The translations under genes were made by a program, and so were the position numbers. Under the pieces are notes generated by a model that searched no databases, was not told the DNA's origin, and saw only the letters and a list, made by a program, of their open reading frames with translations. Positions 36,763 to 44,994 of a DNA stretch of 64,000 nucleotides are shown here, piece by piece. Origin of the DNA: Pseudomonas fulva (lineage in GTDB: Bacteria > Pseudomonadota > Gammaproteobacteria > Pseudomonadales > Pseudomonadaceae); contig NZ_CP082928.1 of assembly GCF_023517795.1 (NCBI RefSeq), positions 4,588,001-4,652,000 on the forward strand. Direction: 5' to 3'. The number at the start of each line of letters is the position of its first letter. Within the stretch, counting starts at the first letter, position 1.

Positions 36763-37431
36763 ATGTCCCTAGCCCGCCCTTTTTCTGCTTCCTTTTCCCT
36801 GCCGCCGCTTCGCGTGCTGGGCACTTGCGTTCTATCCGGCCTGCTGCTGATCGCCGCGCCGGCCCACGCCCAACAGGCCAGTGACAACGTGCGCTGGGTC
36901 AGTGACAGCCTCAACACCTACGTGCGCAGCGGCCCCACCGACGGCTACCGCATCGTCGGCACCCTGAGCTCCGGCACCCGCGTGCAGCTGCTGCGCACCC
37001 AGGGCGACTACAGCCAGGTACGTGGCGAGAGCGGCGACGCGGTGTGGATCCCCAATCGCGACCTGCAGGAGGTGCCCGGCCAGGCCGAGCGGCTGCCAGC
37101 CCTGGAGCAGAAGGTCACCGAGCTGAGCACCGAGCTCAAGGGCATCAACGAAACCTGGGAAACCCGCGTGCAGGGCATGCAGGAAACCCTCGACTCGCGC
37201 AAGAAACTGATCGACGAACTCGAAGCCAGCCGCAGCGCCCTGGACATCGAACTCAACCAGGCTCGCTCGGAGCTGCGCGAGGCCCAGGCCCAGCTGGGCG
37301 ACGAGCAGAAGCAGGTGCTGATGCGCTACATGGTCTACGGTGGCAGCATCGCCGGCGCCGGCCTGCTGCTCGGGCTGATCCTGCCGACCATGCTGCGGGT
37401 GCGCCGCAAGCGCAACGATCAGTGGATCTGA
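36763..37431 (+). CDS. SH3-domain protein, TIGR04211 family, membrane-anchored
   Basis: A 222-residue protein with a signal peptide (ending near AHAQQ), a bacterial SH3 domain (residues about 45-105, with LNTYVRSGPTDGYRIVGTL), a coiled coil (about 110-185, KVTELSTELKGINETWETRV) and a C-terminal transmembrane helix (GGSIAGAGLLLGLILPTML) with a basic tail. This architecture is that of the YgiM/TIGR04211 family, anchored in the inner membrane with the SH3 domain in the periplasm. Role is unknown. A GTG at 36733 would give ten more residues. Confidence 0.88.
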   Translation: MSLARPFSASFSLPPLRVLGTCVLSGLLLIAAPAHAQQASDNVRWVSDSLNTYVRSGPTDGYRIVGTLSSGTRVQLLRTQGDYSQVRGESGDAVWIPNRDLQEVPGQAERLPALEQKVTELSTELKGINETWETRVQGMQETLDSRKKLIDELEASRSALDIELNQARSELREAQAQLGDEQKQVLMRYMVYGGSIAGAGLLLGLILPTMLRVRRKRNDQWI

Positions 37432-37491
37432 GGCTTTCGGTGACGTTCGTGTGGTTTAGATGCGGTCGCTAGAAAACAAAAGCCGCCTTTC

Positions 37492-37596
37492 GTAGGGTGG
37501 ACCGGGTCGCGTAGACGACGCTTCACCTACGCGGCCCGACCCGTCCACCACCACGGGATCGCAATGGTGGATGAAAAAAGCGTCATCCACCCTACG
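37492..37596. repeat. BIME: inverted pair of REP elements, one with enlarged loop
   Basis: The plus unit (37492-37556) starts GTAG-GGTGGAC but has an expanded stem region with a second inner hairpin (GTCGCGTAG/CTACGCGGC) before GTCCACC. The minus unit (37557-37596) is standard, GTAG-GGTGGATGACG on its own strand. The pair sits between the convergent ends of the SH3 protein and LysR genes. Confidence 0.85.
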
Positions 37597-37646
37597 GGAA
37601 CGACCGGCCGGTATCGCCACGTTGCCGCCACCCCTGGCTGGTGTAT

Positions 37647-38510
37647 TCAAACCTGCTCCATCACGCATTCGCGGAACAGTTTCTGGGCCGGTGACTGCCG
37701 TGAGCCGTAGCGGGAAATCAGCACCAGGTCGCGATAGAACACCTTGTCGCCAAGGTCGATGATTTGCACCCTGGGCTGGTTTTCGACCCATAGGCCGGCC
37801 TCTGGAATCAGCGCGATGCCCAGGCCGCTTTCGACCATCTTGACGATGGCATCCAGCTCGTCCAGTTCCAGCACCTGGCGGGGCTGGATATGTTGCTTGC
37901 GCATGAACTGGGTGACCAGGCGGCCGCCGAACGAGCTGCGGTCGTAGCGTATGAACGGATGCTCGGTCAGCATTTTCAAGGGCTCTTGCGCGTCCATGTC
38001 GGTAGGCGCCACCAGCACGAAGGGTTCGCTGCGCACCAGCTCGAGTTCCAGTTCCTTGGGTAGCTGGAAGGGCGGGCGGATGATGATCGCCAGGTCGATT
38101 TCGCCACTGTCCACCTGGTTGAGCAGGTCCAGCGAGACGCCGGGCACCAGCTTGGTCTCGATGCCCGGTGCCTGTTCGCGCAGCTTCAGCAGCATCGCCG
38201 GCATCAGGCACGACTGTACGGTGCCGATGGCGCCGATGCGCAGTTCACCACGGTAATCCTCGAGACGCTCGGGGGTGCTCATCAAGCTGAATTGCTCGAG
38301 AATCTTTTCCGCCAGCGGTACCGCCCGGGCCCCGGCCTGGTTGAGGGTGGCGGTGCGACCGGTACGGTCGAACAGCGACTGGCCGACGGCGTCCTCGAGG
38401 TTTCGGATCTGCGCACTGACCGCCGACTGGGTCAGGCCGATCTGCTTGCCGGCAGCGGCGAAGGTGCCGCAGCGGACCACGGTCAGAAAGGTTTTCAGTT
38501 CACGAAGCAT
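37647..38510 (-). CDS. LysR-family transcriptional regulator
   Basis: A 287-residue LysR protein starting MLRELKTFLTVVRCGTFAAA, with helix-turn-helix IGLTQSAVSAQIRNLEDAVG and an intact effector-binding domain. The start ATG at 38510 lacks a good ribosome site; an in-frame extension reaches 38588 but adds non-typical residues. It is divergent from a VOC-family gene, and the 267-bp folded inverted-repeat element sits between the two starts, possibly displacing an original shared operator. Confidence 0.87.
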   Translation of the reverse strand: MLRELKTFLTVVRCGTFAAAGKQIGLTQSAVSAQIRNLEDAVGQSLFDRTGRTATLNQAGARAVPLAEKILEQFSLMSTPERLEDYRGELRIGAIGTVQSCLMPAMLLKLREQAPGIETKLVPGVSLDLLNQVDSGEIDLAIIIRPPFQLPKELELELVRSEPFVLVAPTDMDAQEPLKMLTEHPFIRYDRSSFGGRLVTQFMRKQHIQPRQVLELDELDAIVKMVESGLGIALIPEAGLWVENQPRVQIIDLGDKVFYRDLVLISRYGSRQSPAQKLFRECVMEQV

Positions 38511-38601
38511 GGGGGGATTTCGGTATCTATTGATCGAAATTATTTGAGCTCGAATCAAAAGATATGCGCTTTTCTGCACTGGCGACAAGCTGCACCATGG
38601 T

Positions 38602-38868
38602 TAGGGTCTGCTCTTGCTTCAACGCAAGCCGCGTTGCTGCGGGAAATCTCGCCAGGCTAGGCGGAGGGCGCAGGGAATGGCATTCCCTTTCCAAGCCCTC
38701 CAACGACGCATGGCGAGATTTCTCGCGCAACCCGAAGGGCCGTGCCTGTTTTGCCGCGATGCTGCGTTTCTCGCCGGCTCATTTGGCCGACCAAATTTCG
38801 CGGCTCGTGCCTTGCCTCGCGGCAAAATAGGCTACGGCGCGGCTGCGTTGAAGCAAGAGCAGACCCTA
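38602..38868. mobile_element. 267-bp structured inverted-repeat element (MITE-like)
   Basis: Termini are perfect inverted repeats of 24 bp or more (GGGTCTGCTCTTGCTTCAAC outward from each end), extendable to about 31 with one gap, and each end abuts a TA dinucleotide consistent with a TA target duplication. Inside are further nested stems: GAAATCTCGCC (38643-38653) with GGCGAGATTTC (38712-38722); TTTTGCCGCG (38749-38758) with CGCGGCAAAA (38818-38827); and tip hairpins GGGAATG-G-CATTCCC (38673-38687) and ATTTGG-CCGA-CCAAAT (38781-38796). No protein is encoded. It ends 28 bases before the VOC gene. Confidence 0.75.
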
Positions 38869-38895
38869 TAAAAACACCGCACAGGATGACCTACC

Positions 38896-39321
38896 GTGAG
38901 CCTTTCTCCTTTCCACCTCGCTATTCCCGTTTACGATCTGGCCGCTGCGCGCGCGTTCTATGGTGAGGTGTTCGGCCTGCCTGAAGGCCGTTCCTCCGAT
39001 CACTGGGTCGATTTCGATTTCTACGGCCACCAACTGGTGATCCACGAGCACCCGAAAACCGCTTCTCAGGAATCCGCTCACACCAACGCCGTCGACGGCC
39101 ACAACGTGCCGGTGCCGCACTTCGGCATCATCCTGCACTGGGAGGAGTGGGAAGCCCTGGCCGACCGCCTGCGCGCCCGTGACACCCAGTTCGTGATCGA
39201 GCCCTACGTGCGCTTCCAGGGCCAGGTCGGCGAGCAGGCCACCATGTTCCTCTTCGACCCGTGCGGCAACGCCCTGGAGTTCAAGGCGTTCAAGGACATG
39301 AGTCAGTTGTTCGCCAAGTAA
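38896..39321 (+). CDS. VOC-family (glyoxalase/dioxygenase superfamily) protein
   Basis: A 141-residue VOC protein made of paired beta-alpha-beta-beta-beta units: [20 protein letters not shown] at the N-terminus and [15 protein letters not shown] near the C-terminus. Metal-ligand candidates are His7, His50 or nearby His residues, and Glu of NALEFK. The substrate is unknown. The start is GTG at 38896 with AGGA upstream. Its promoter must lie within or across the inserted folded element at 38602-38868. Confidence 0.82.
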   Translation: MSLSPFHLAIPVYDLAAARAFYGEVFGLPEGRSSDHWVDFDFYGHQLVIHEHPKTASQESAHTNAVDGHNVPVPHFGIILHWEEWEALADRLRARDTQFVIEPYVRFQGQVGEQATMFLFDPCGNALEFKAFKDMSQLFAK

Positions 39322-39515
39322 TGCGCTAACGCAGACCGCCAACACAGAGTGGCGGCTCGACAAAAAATGCTTTGCGGCATATCCCTTCCGTGGGCCTGGT
39401 TTGATGAGAATAACAATCGATAATGATCGATTTTATTTGTCAGTCCGCTGGCCCGTGGCAGGGAGGTGTATCCGTCGAGCGCTTCATTTCCTCTGCCAAA
39501 GACGATGAAGACGCC

Positions 39516-40283
39516 ATGGGCCAGCCAGCAACCGTTGATTCCTCCGTTATCCATCAGGCACTGCATGCCTGGCAGATCGTCCCTAGCGGCGATGCCTGCC
39601 TGATCATCCAGTTCGCCGCACAATTCAGCCTCGCGGCCAACCGCCATGCGGCCGCCGTTGCCCGGCAGATCGAGGCGCAGCGCCGCCGCGGCTCGCTGGT
39701 GGGCATCACCGACGTCGTGCCGGGCATGGTGTCCATCGGCCTGCATTACCGCGCCGAGCGCGTGCACTGCCAGGCGGCGGAACTGCCGTATCGCAGCCTG
39801 ACTCGCCAGCTGGAAGCATTGCTCGGCAGCCTGGAGATCGGGGCGGGGCAGAGCACCTCGCGGGAGATCACCATACCGGTGTGCTATGGCGGCGAGCATG
39901 GCCCCGATCTCGATGAGGTGGCCTGCGCCTGCGGCCTGACGCCCCATGAAGTGATCGAGCTGCACACCCGCACAACCGTGGACGTGCTGATGCTCGGCTT
40001 CGCGCCCGGCCATGCCTATATCGGCGAGTTCGACGGGCGCCTCGCCATAGCGCGCCGCAGCACGCCACGCACCCTGGTGGCCAAGGGCAGCATCGGCGTG
40101 GCGAACCGGCAGAGCGTCATCTATCCCGCGGATTTGCCCGGGGGCTGGAACCTGATCGGTCGCACGCCGCTCGAGGTGTTCGACCTCGCCAGCGCCTCAC
40201 CCTGCCTGCTGCAGGCCGGCGACCGGGTGCGTTTCGTCGCAATCGACGCCGAACAGTTCCAGGCTCTAGAGGTGCGCCCATGA
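39516..40283 (+). CDS. pxpB: 5-oxoprolinase subunit PxpB (KipI/allophanate hydrolase subunit 1 family)
   Basis: A 255-residue protein of the PxpB/KipI family: ITDVVPGMVSIGLHYR near residue 70, IPVCYGGEHGPDLDEVA and the LGFAPGHAYIGEFDGRLAIA block are conserved. With PxpC and PxpA it forms ATP-dependent 5-oxoprolinase, which converts 5-oxo-L-proline to L-glutamate. I take the ATG at 39516 because the family alignment begins shortly after it; the open frame extends upstream to an ATG at 39423 with no good ribosome site. It overlaps pxpC by four bases (ATGA). Confidence 0.88.
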   Translation: MGQPATVDSSVIHQALHAWQIVPSGDACLIIQFAAQFSLAANRHAAAVARQIEAQRRRGSLVGITDVVPGMVSIGLHYRAERVHCQAAELPYRSLTRQLEALLGSLEIGAGQSTSREITIPVCYGGEHGPDLDEVACACGLTPHEVIELHTRTTVDVLMLGFAPGHAYIGEFDGRLAIARRSTPRTLVAKGSIGVANRQSVIYPADLPGGWNLIGRTPLEVFDLASASPCLLQAGDRVRFVAIDAEQFQALEVRP

Positions 40284-41221
40284 CGCTTCGTGTACTCAAG
40301 CCTGGTCTGGCCTGCACCTTTCAGGACCTGGGCCGCAGCGGGTATCAGCACCTTGGCGTGCCGGCCAACGGCGTGATGGACGAGAACGCCCACCGCCTGG
40401 CCAACCTGCTGGTGGGCAACGAGGCCGAGCAGGCCACCCTGGAAATCACCCTGCAGGGCCCGGAGCTGGTCTTTCAGTCCGGTACCGTGATTGCGCTGGC
40501 CGGGGCCGATCTGCGGGCGACACTGGATGGCCAACCCCTCGAGCCCCTGCGCGCCGTGCGTGTGCGCCCGGGCACCGTCCTGGCCTTCGGCAAGCGGGTC
40601 AGCGGCGCCCGGGCCTACCTAGCGGTGCGCGACGGTTATCGACTGCCGGCCATACTGGGCAGCACCAGCACCTATGGGCGTGGCGCCTATGGTGGGTTTG
40701 CCGGCCGGGCGTTGCGCCGTGACGATGTGATCGGCATCGCTTGCAACTTCGCCAATCCGCCGCGGGTGCTGCTACCCCGTGAAGCGGCCCTGCTGGGCTA
40801 CGCGGATGGACCGATCCGCATCGTCGCCGGTCGCGAGTGGGGGCTTTTTCGGCCCGCCGCCCGGGCGCGTTTCCTGTCCACCGCCTACCGCATCGAAAAC
40901 GATTCGGAGCGCATGGGCTATCGCCTCAAGGGCGAGCCCATCGAGTTGATCGAACCGGCCAACCTGCTGTCCGAGGCGGTCGCGTTCGGCACCATCCAGG
41001 TGCCGCCCAGTGGCCAGCCCATCGTGCTGATGGCCGATCGGCAGACCACTGGCGGCTACCCGAAAATCGCCAGCGTGATCAGCGTCGACCTGCCACGCCT
41101 GGCGCAGAAGCTGCCCGGTGACGAAGTCCGCTTCGAGCAGGTCAGCCTGGATCGGGCCCAGCAACTGAGCCTGGCGCGCAGCGCACTGTTCGCCGAACTG
41201 GAGGCCGCCCATGCAGGTTGA
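40280..41221 (+). CDS. pxpC: 5-oxoprolinase subunit PxpC (allophanate hydrolase subunit 2 family)
   Basis: A 313-residue PxpC/KipA family protein. Typical segments are [19 protein letters not shown] near the N-terminus, [13 protein letters not shown] in the middle and [18 protein letters not shown] near the C-terminus. It partners PxpB in the ATPase part of 5-oxoprolinase. The ATG overlaps the pxpB stop by four bases, and its own 3' end overlaps the start of the pxpA remnant by eleven bases, as in intact operons. Confidence 0.9.
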   Translation: MTLRVLKPGLACTFQDLGRSGYQHLGVPANGVMDENAHRLANLLVGNEAEQATLEITLQGPELVFQSGTVIALAGADLRATLDGQPLEPLRAVRVRPGTVLAFGKRVSGARAYLAVRDGYRLPAILGSTSTYGRGAYGGFAGRALRRDDVIGIACNFANPPRVLLPREAALLGYADGPIRIVAGREWGLFRPAARARFLSTAYRIENDSERMGYRLKGEPIELIEPANLLSEAVAFGTIQVPPSGQPIVLMADRQTTGGYPKIASVISVDLPRLAQKLPGDEVRFEQVSLDRAQQLSLARSALFAELEAAHAG

Positions 41222-41597
41222 TTTCAACAGTGACCTGGGCGAGAGCTTCGGGCTTTATTCGGCTGGCAGCGACGCCGAGGTACTGCCATACATCACCTCG
41301 GCGAACATCGCCTGTGGCTTTCACGCCGGCGATGCGCCGACCATGGGAGAGACCGTGGCCCGCCGGGGTACGCCCGGCGCGATGATCGACGACCCCGACG
41401 TCGCCACCATGCAGATATTGACGATGCTCCACGAGGGCAGGGTGCGCAGCCAGCAGGGCACCTGGGTGCCCGTGCGTGCGGACAGCGTCTGTATCCATGG
41501 CGATCAGCCCGGCGCGGCGCAGTTTGCCCGGGCGATTCGTCAGGCACTGGAGGAACAGGGCGTGCTGTTGCAGGCGCCCTGCACGAACACGCCATGA
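41211..41597 (+). pseudogene. pxpA: Internally deleted 5-oxoprolinase subunit PxpA (LamB/YcsF family)
   Basis: A 128-residue frame whose ends are those of PxpA: the N-terminus [19 protein letters not shown] and [20 protein letters not shown], and the C-terminus [16 protein letters not shown] and [20 protein letters not shown]. Family members are about 245-255 residues; some 120-130 residues between them, including the HPGxPD and KPHGALYN metal/active-site region, are missing, and the halves are joined in frame after ETVARR. The barrel cannot be complete, so I call it a pseudogene, though a stable mini-protein is conceivable. Confidence 0.85.
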
Positions 41598-41807
41598 CGC
41601 GGCCCGGTTAACAACAACAACGCCGCGTCAGTCACACCCCCACGCCCCCTGGAGACGGGCCGCGACACCCCTATCACTGCCGGGATTCACCAAGCCAATA
41701 AAAGCAAGAGGGCCGTGACCGCAGCCGCCGCGCTGCGTTACGGACGACAAGAAACAGCCAGCCCGACTGGCCAACACTGCCTCCATAAATCGACATAAAG
41801 GTGAGAT

Positions 41808-43133
41808 ATGTCTCGCGTGCTCAGTCCTGAATATTCGGGAACGGCTTCGGCCGCCCCGCAAAAAGCTTCCTCGGTCGCCAAACGTGCCGCCACCGCTTCG
41901 GCAACGGGTACCGCGGTCGAGTATTACGAATTCGGTGTGTACGGCTACATGGCCGTGATCATCGGCCCGCTGTTCTTCCCCGGTGACAACCCGACCGCTT
42001 CGTTGCTCGCCGCCCTGGCGGTGTTCGGCAGTTCGTTTCTGATCCGGCCGCTGGGCGGGGTGTTGCTCGGTCGCCTTGGCGACCGGATCGGCCGGCGCAA
42101 GGTGCTGCTCACCACGGTGATCGGCATGGGCATGGCGACGGCGACGATCGGCCTGCTGCCGACCGCGGCTCAGGTCGGCATCATCGCGCCGATCCTGCTG
42201 GTGCTGATGCGCCTGACCCAGGGGTTCTTCGCGGGTGCCGAAGTGATCGGTGCGGCGGCCTTCGTCGCCGAGTCCTCGCCGACCGGGCGACGCGGTTTCT
42301 TCGGCGCCTTCACCCCGGTTGGCGTGGCGCTGGGCGGCGGGCTGGCGGCCATCGTCTGCGCCACCACCACCGGCCTGCTCAGCGATGAACAGCTGCGTGA
42401 GTGGGGTTGGCGCGTGCCTTTCCTGCTGGCCATTCCACTGGTGCTGATCTCCTGCAAGATGCGGCATAACGTCGAGGAGACCCCCGAGTTCAAGGCGTTT
42501 CTCGAGAAGCAACAGCCACCCAAGGCGCCGATCAGGGAAGTGCTGAGCACGCAACTGGGCCCGGTGGGCCGGGTGATCCTGCTGACCTTCGGGCAGAACG
42601 CCGGTTACTGGATCGGCCTGGTGTTCATGAACGTCTACCTGACCACCTACCTGGGCTTCGACAAGTCCAAGGTATTCTGGGTGATCGCCTGCATCAGCCT
42701 GTGCATGGCGGCGATGATGCCGTTCTGGGGTGGGCTTTCCGACCGCCTGGGCCGTCGCAAGGTGCTGACCATCGGCTTCGTCGGCTACATCACCCTGGTC
42801 ATCCCGATGATGCTGCTGATGGACAGCGGCTCGCTGTGGATCGCCGCCCTGGCCATGTTCATCGCCACGCTGCCGATGCCGATCATCCAGTCGGTGGGCT
42901 ACCCGACCTACGCCGAGCAGTTCCCGACCCGGGTGCGCTACACGGCGATGGCGATCAGCTTCAATATCGGCGCGATCCTCGGCGGCGGCCTCACGCCCTA
43001 TGTGGTGACCTGGATCATCGCCAGGACCGATTTCCTGCTGACCCCTGGCATCTTCATGGCCGGCGCGGCGTTCTGTGCACTGCTGGCGCTGCTGACCCTG
43101 CGCGAAACCGCCCACACGGAGCTGTCGCGATGA
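41808..43133 (+). CDS. MFS transporter of the metabolite:H+ symporter (MHS) type
   Basis: A 441-residue symporter with the MHS signatures TGTAVEYYEFGVYGYMA (TM1), LIRPLGGVLLGRLGDRIGRR (loop 2-3) and MRLTQGFFAGAEVIGAAAF. Relatives carry citrate, alpha-ketoglutarate, proline/betaine or shikimate. Location between 5-oxoprolinase genes and a DUF1445 protein suggests uptake of 5-oxoproline or a related amino acid (inference). Its stop overlaps the next start (ATGA). Confidence 0.87.
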   Translation: MSRVLSPEYSGTASAAPQKASSVAKRAATASATGTAVEYYEFGVYGYMAVIIGPLFFPGDNPTASLLAALAVFGSSFLIRPLGGVLLGRLGDRIGRRKVLLTTVIGMGMATATIGLLPTAAQVGIIAPILLVLMRLTQGFFAGAEVIGAAAFVAESSPTGRRGFFGAFTPVGVALGGGLAAIVCATTTGLLSDEQLREWGWRVPFLLAIPLVLISCKMRHNVEETPEFKAFLEKQQPPKAPIREVLSTQLGPVGRVILLTFGQNAGYWIGLVFMNVYLTTYLGFDKSKVFWVIACISLCMAAMMPFWGGLSDRLGRRKVLTIGFVGYITLVIPMMLLMDSGSLWIAALAMFIATLPMPIIQSVGYPTYAEQFPTRVRYTAMAISFNIGAILGGGLTPYVVTWIIARTDFLLTPGIFMAGAAFCALLALLTLRETAHTELSR

Positions 43134-43924
43134 CTCTGGACGCTGCCGCAGTACCGAGCACGCCGCACCGATTGCGCGAGCTGATCGCCCGTGGCGAGTG
43201 GGTACGCCCCACCTCGGGTGTGCTCGACGATTATCAGCAGGCCAACCTGGCGGTGGTGCCGCGTGCCCATGCCTACGACTTTCTGCTGTTCTGCACGCGC
43301 AACCCGAAGAGCTGCCCGCTGATCGCCGTTACCGAGCCGGGTAGCCCATTCGTCGATGGCCGCGATGGGCCCATCGACCTGCGCAGCATGCTGCCGCGTT
43401 ACCGGGTCTGGAAGCAGGGCGTGCTGGTCGACGAACCCACCGACCTGAATGCCTATTGGCAGGACGACGCCGTGGGCTTTCTGCTCGGTTGCAGCCACAC
43501 CTTCGATGCGCCGCTGCGCCGCGCCGGCATCCCGGTTTCCGGCGCGGCGCCGGCGGTGTACCGCACCACCTTGCCGTGCCGCGAGGCCGGCGGCCTGTCC
43601 GGACCGCTGGTGGTCAGCATGCGCCCGGTGCCGGCCAGCAAGGTGGCGCTGGCCGTGGAAGTGACGGCGCGCTACCCGACCGGCCACGGAGCGCCGGTGC
43701 ACGTCGGTGACCCGGCCAGGCTGGGCATCGCCGACCTCACCACGCCGGACTTCGGTGTGCTGCCGCCCATGGACGCCGACAGCGTGCCGGTATTCTGGGC
43801 CTGCGGGGTGACGCCACAGCTGGTGCTGCCGGCGCTGGGCGCGCCCTATGTGTTTTCCCATTACCCCGGACACATGCTGGTGCTCGACTGGCGCGTCGAC
43901 GAAATGGCGGCGCGGCTGAACTGA
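43130..43924 (+). CDS. DUF1445 / YcsI-family putative hydro-lyase (D-glutamate cyclase-like)
   Basis: A 264-residue protein of the DUF1445 family: RELIARGEWVRPTSGVLDDY near the start, VGFLLGCSHTFDAPLRRAG in the middle and the C-terminal FSHYPGHMLVLDWR. The mammalian relative is D-glutamate cyclase, making 5-oxo-D-proline from D-glutamate; bacterial members often sit with pxp genes, as here. Translation is coupled to the transporter by a four-base overlap. The precise reaction in this organism is inferred. Confidence 0.85.
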   Translation: MTLDAAAVPSTPHRLRELIARGEWVRPTSGVLDDYQQANLAVVPRAHAYDFLLFCTRNPKSCPLIAVTEPGSPFVDGRDGPIDLRSMLPRYRVWKQGVLVDEPTDLNAYWQDDAVGFLLGCSHTFDAPLRRAGIPVSGAAPAVYRTTLPCREAGGLSGPLVVSMRPVPASKVALAVEVTARYPTGHGAPVHVGDPARLGIADLTTPDFGVLPPMDADSVPVFWACGVTPQLVLPALGAPYVFSHYPGHMLVLDWRVDEMAARLN

Positions 43925-44044
43925 AACCGAGAGAGATCGAGGCGGACATTCAGCGCAGCGAAGCCCGATCCCGGCGTTCATACCTGGTGTGGAGTCATCC
44001 GCGATAGCGCCGCGGCCAAGCGCAGGCTGCGGCGCTATCGGCCT

Positions 44045-44944
44045 TCAATGCATGTCCGCCGCTACCGCAGCGCGGATCGCCTCGAGCAGCATCAGGCAGG
44101 CCGGGTTGTCGTTGTTGCTGCGCCAGGTCAGGTGCAGCTCGCTCTGGATGCCTGCGCCGAGGTCGATCTCGCGAAAGCTCACGTCCTTGAACACCACGTT
44201 GGTGGCGCAGCGCGGCACCAGGGCCAGGCCCATGCCGGCGTTGACCAGGGCCAGGATGGTCAGCGACGAGCCCAGCCACTGCACGTATTCCGGTGCCACA
44301 CCCGCGGAGCGGAACATGCCGGTCAGCAGTTCGTTGAAGGGCGGGTAGGCGGCGTGGGAGTACATCAGGAAGGGCGCGCCATCCAGATCCCCGACGCCCA
44401 CCTGGTCGGCGGCGGCCAGTGGATGGCCGCTGGGAATGGCCAGCACGAAGGGTTCGCGCACCAGGCACTCGTTCTCGTAGCCGGCCTGCAGCAGCGGCTG
44501 ACGCACGATGCCCAGGTCGATGCGCCGGGTGCGCAGCGCCTCGTGCTGCTGGTGGGTGTTCATCTCGCTCAGGGAAATCTTAACCTGGGGCTGATTGAGA
44601 CGCGCCTCGGCGATCACCCGGGGCAGGAATTCGTACACCGCACTGCCCACGAAGCTGATGCTCACCGAGCCGATATCGCCGGCTGCGAAGCGCCGCGCCG
44701 AGCTGGCGGCCTGGTGGGCGCGTTCCAGCAGGTTCTGGGCTTCGATGAAGAACGCCCGGCCGGCGGCGGTGAGCGCGACGCTGCGGGTGCTGCGGGTGAA
44801 CAGCTCGACGCCCAGGCTGTGTTCGAGCAGCTGAATCTGCCGGCTCAGGGGCGGCTGGGTCATGTTCAGCCGTTCGGCGGCGCGGCGAAAGTTGAGTTCG
44901 GTGGCGACGGTGGTGAAGCAGCGTAGCTGGGCGAGTTCGAACAT
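44045..44944 (-). CDS. LysR-family regulator, probable control of glucarate-type genes
   Basis: A 299-residue LysR regulator: MFELAQLRCFTTVATELNFR, helix-turn-helix LNMTQPPLSRQIQLLEHSLG, then a complete effector domain. It resembles the BenM/CatR-like group in having the RRAAERLNMTQPPLS pattern. It is divergent from the MFS transporter at 44995, and the short gap holds a TAATC/GATTA inverted pair (ATCTAATCC...TAGATTAGA) that may be its operator. Likely activator of the transporter-dehydratase operon. Confidence 0.87.
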   Translation of the reverse strand: MFELAQLRCFTTVATELNFRRAAERLNMTQPPLSRQIQLLEHSLGVELFTRSTRSVALTAAGRAFFIEAQNLLERAHQAASSARRFAAGDIGSVSISFVGSAVYEFLPRVIAEARLNQPQVKISLSEMNTHQQHEALRTRRIDLGIVRQPLLQAGYENECLVREPFVLAIPSGHPLAAADQVGVGDLDGAPFLMYSHAAYPPFNELLTGMFRSAGVAPEYVQWLGSSLTILALVNAGMGLALVPRCATNVVFKDVSFREIDLGAGIQSELHLTWRSNNDNPACLMLLEAIRAAVAADMH

Positions 44945-44994
44945 TGATCTAATCCGGGTATCAATCGAATGCCAAACTAGATTAGACGGGATCA

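Noticed and set aside
39423..39515. Extended N-terminus of PxpB
   Set aside because: The extra 31 residues are outside the family and no ribosome site supports the upstream ATG, though it cannot be excluded.
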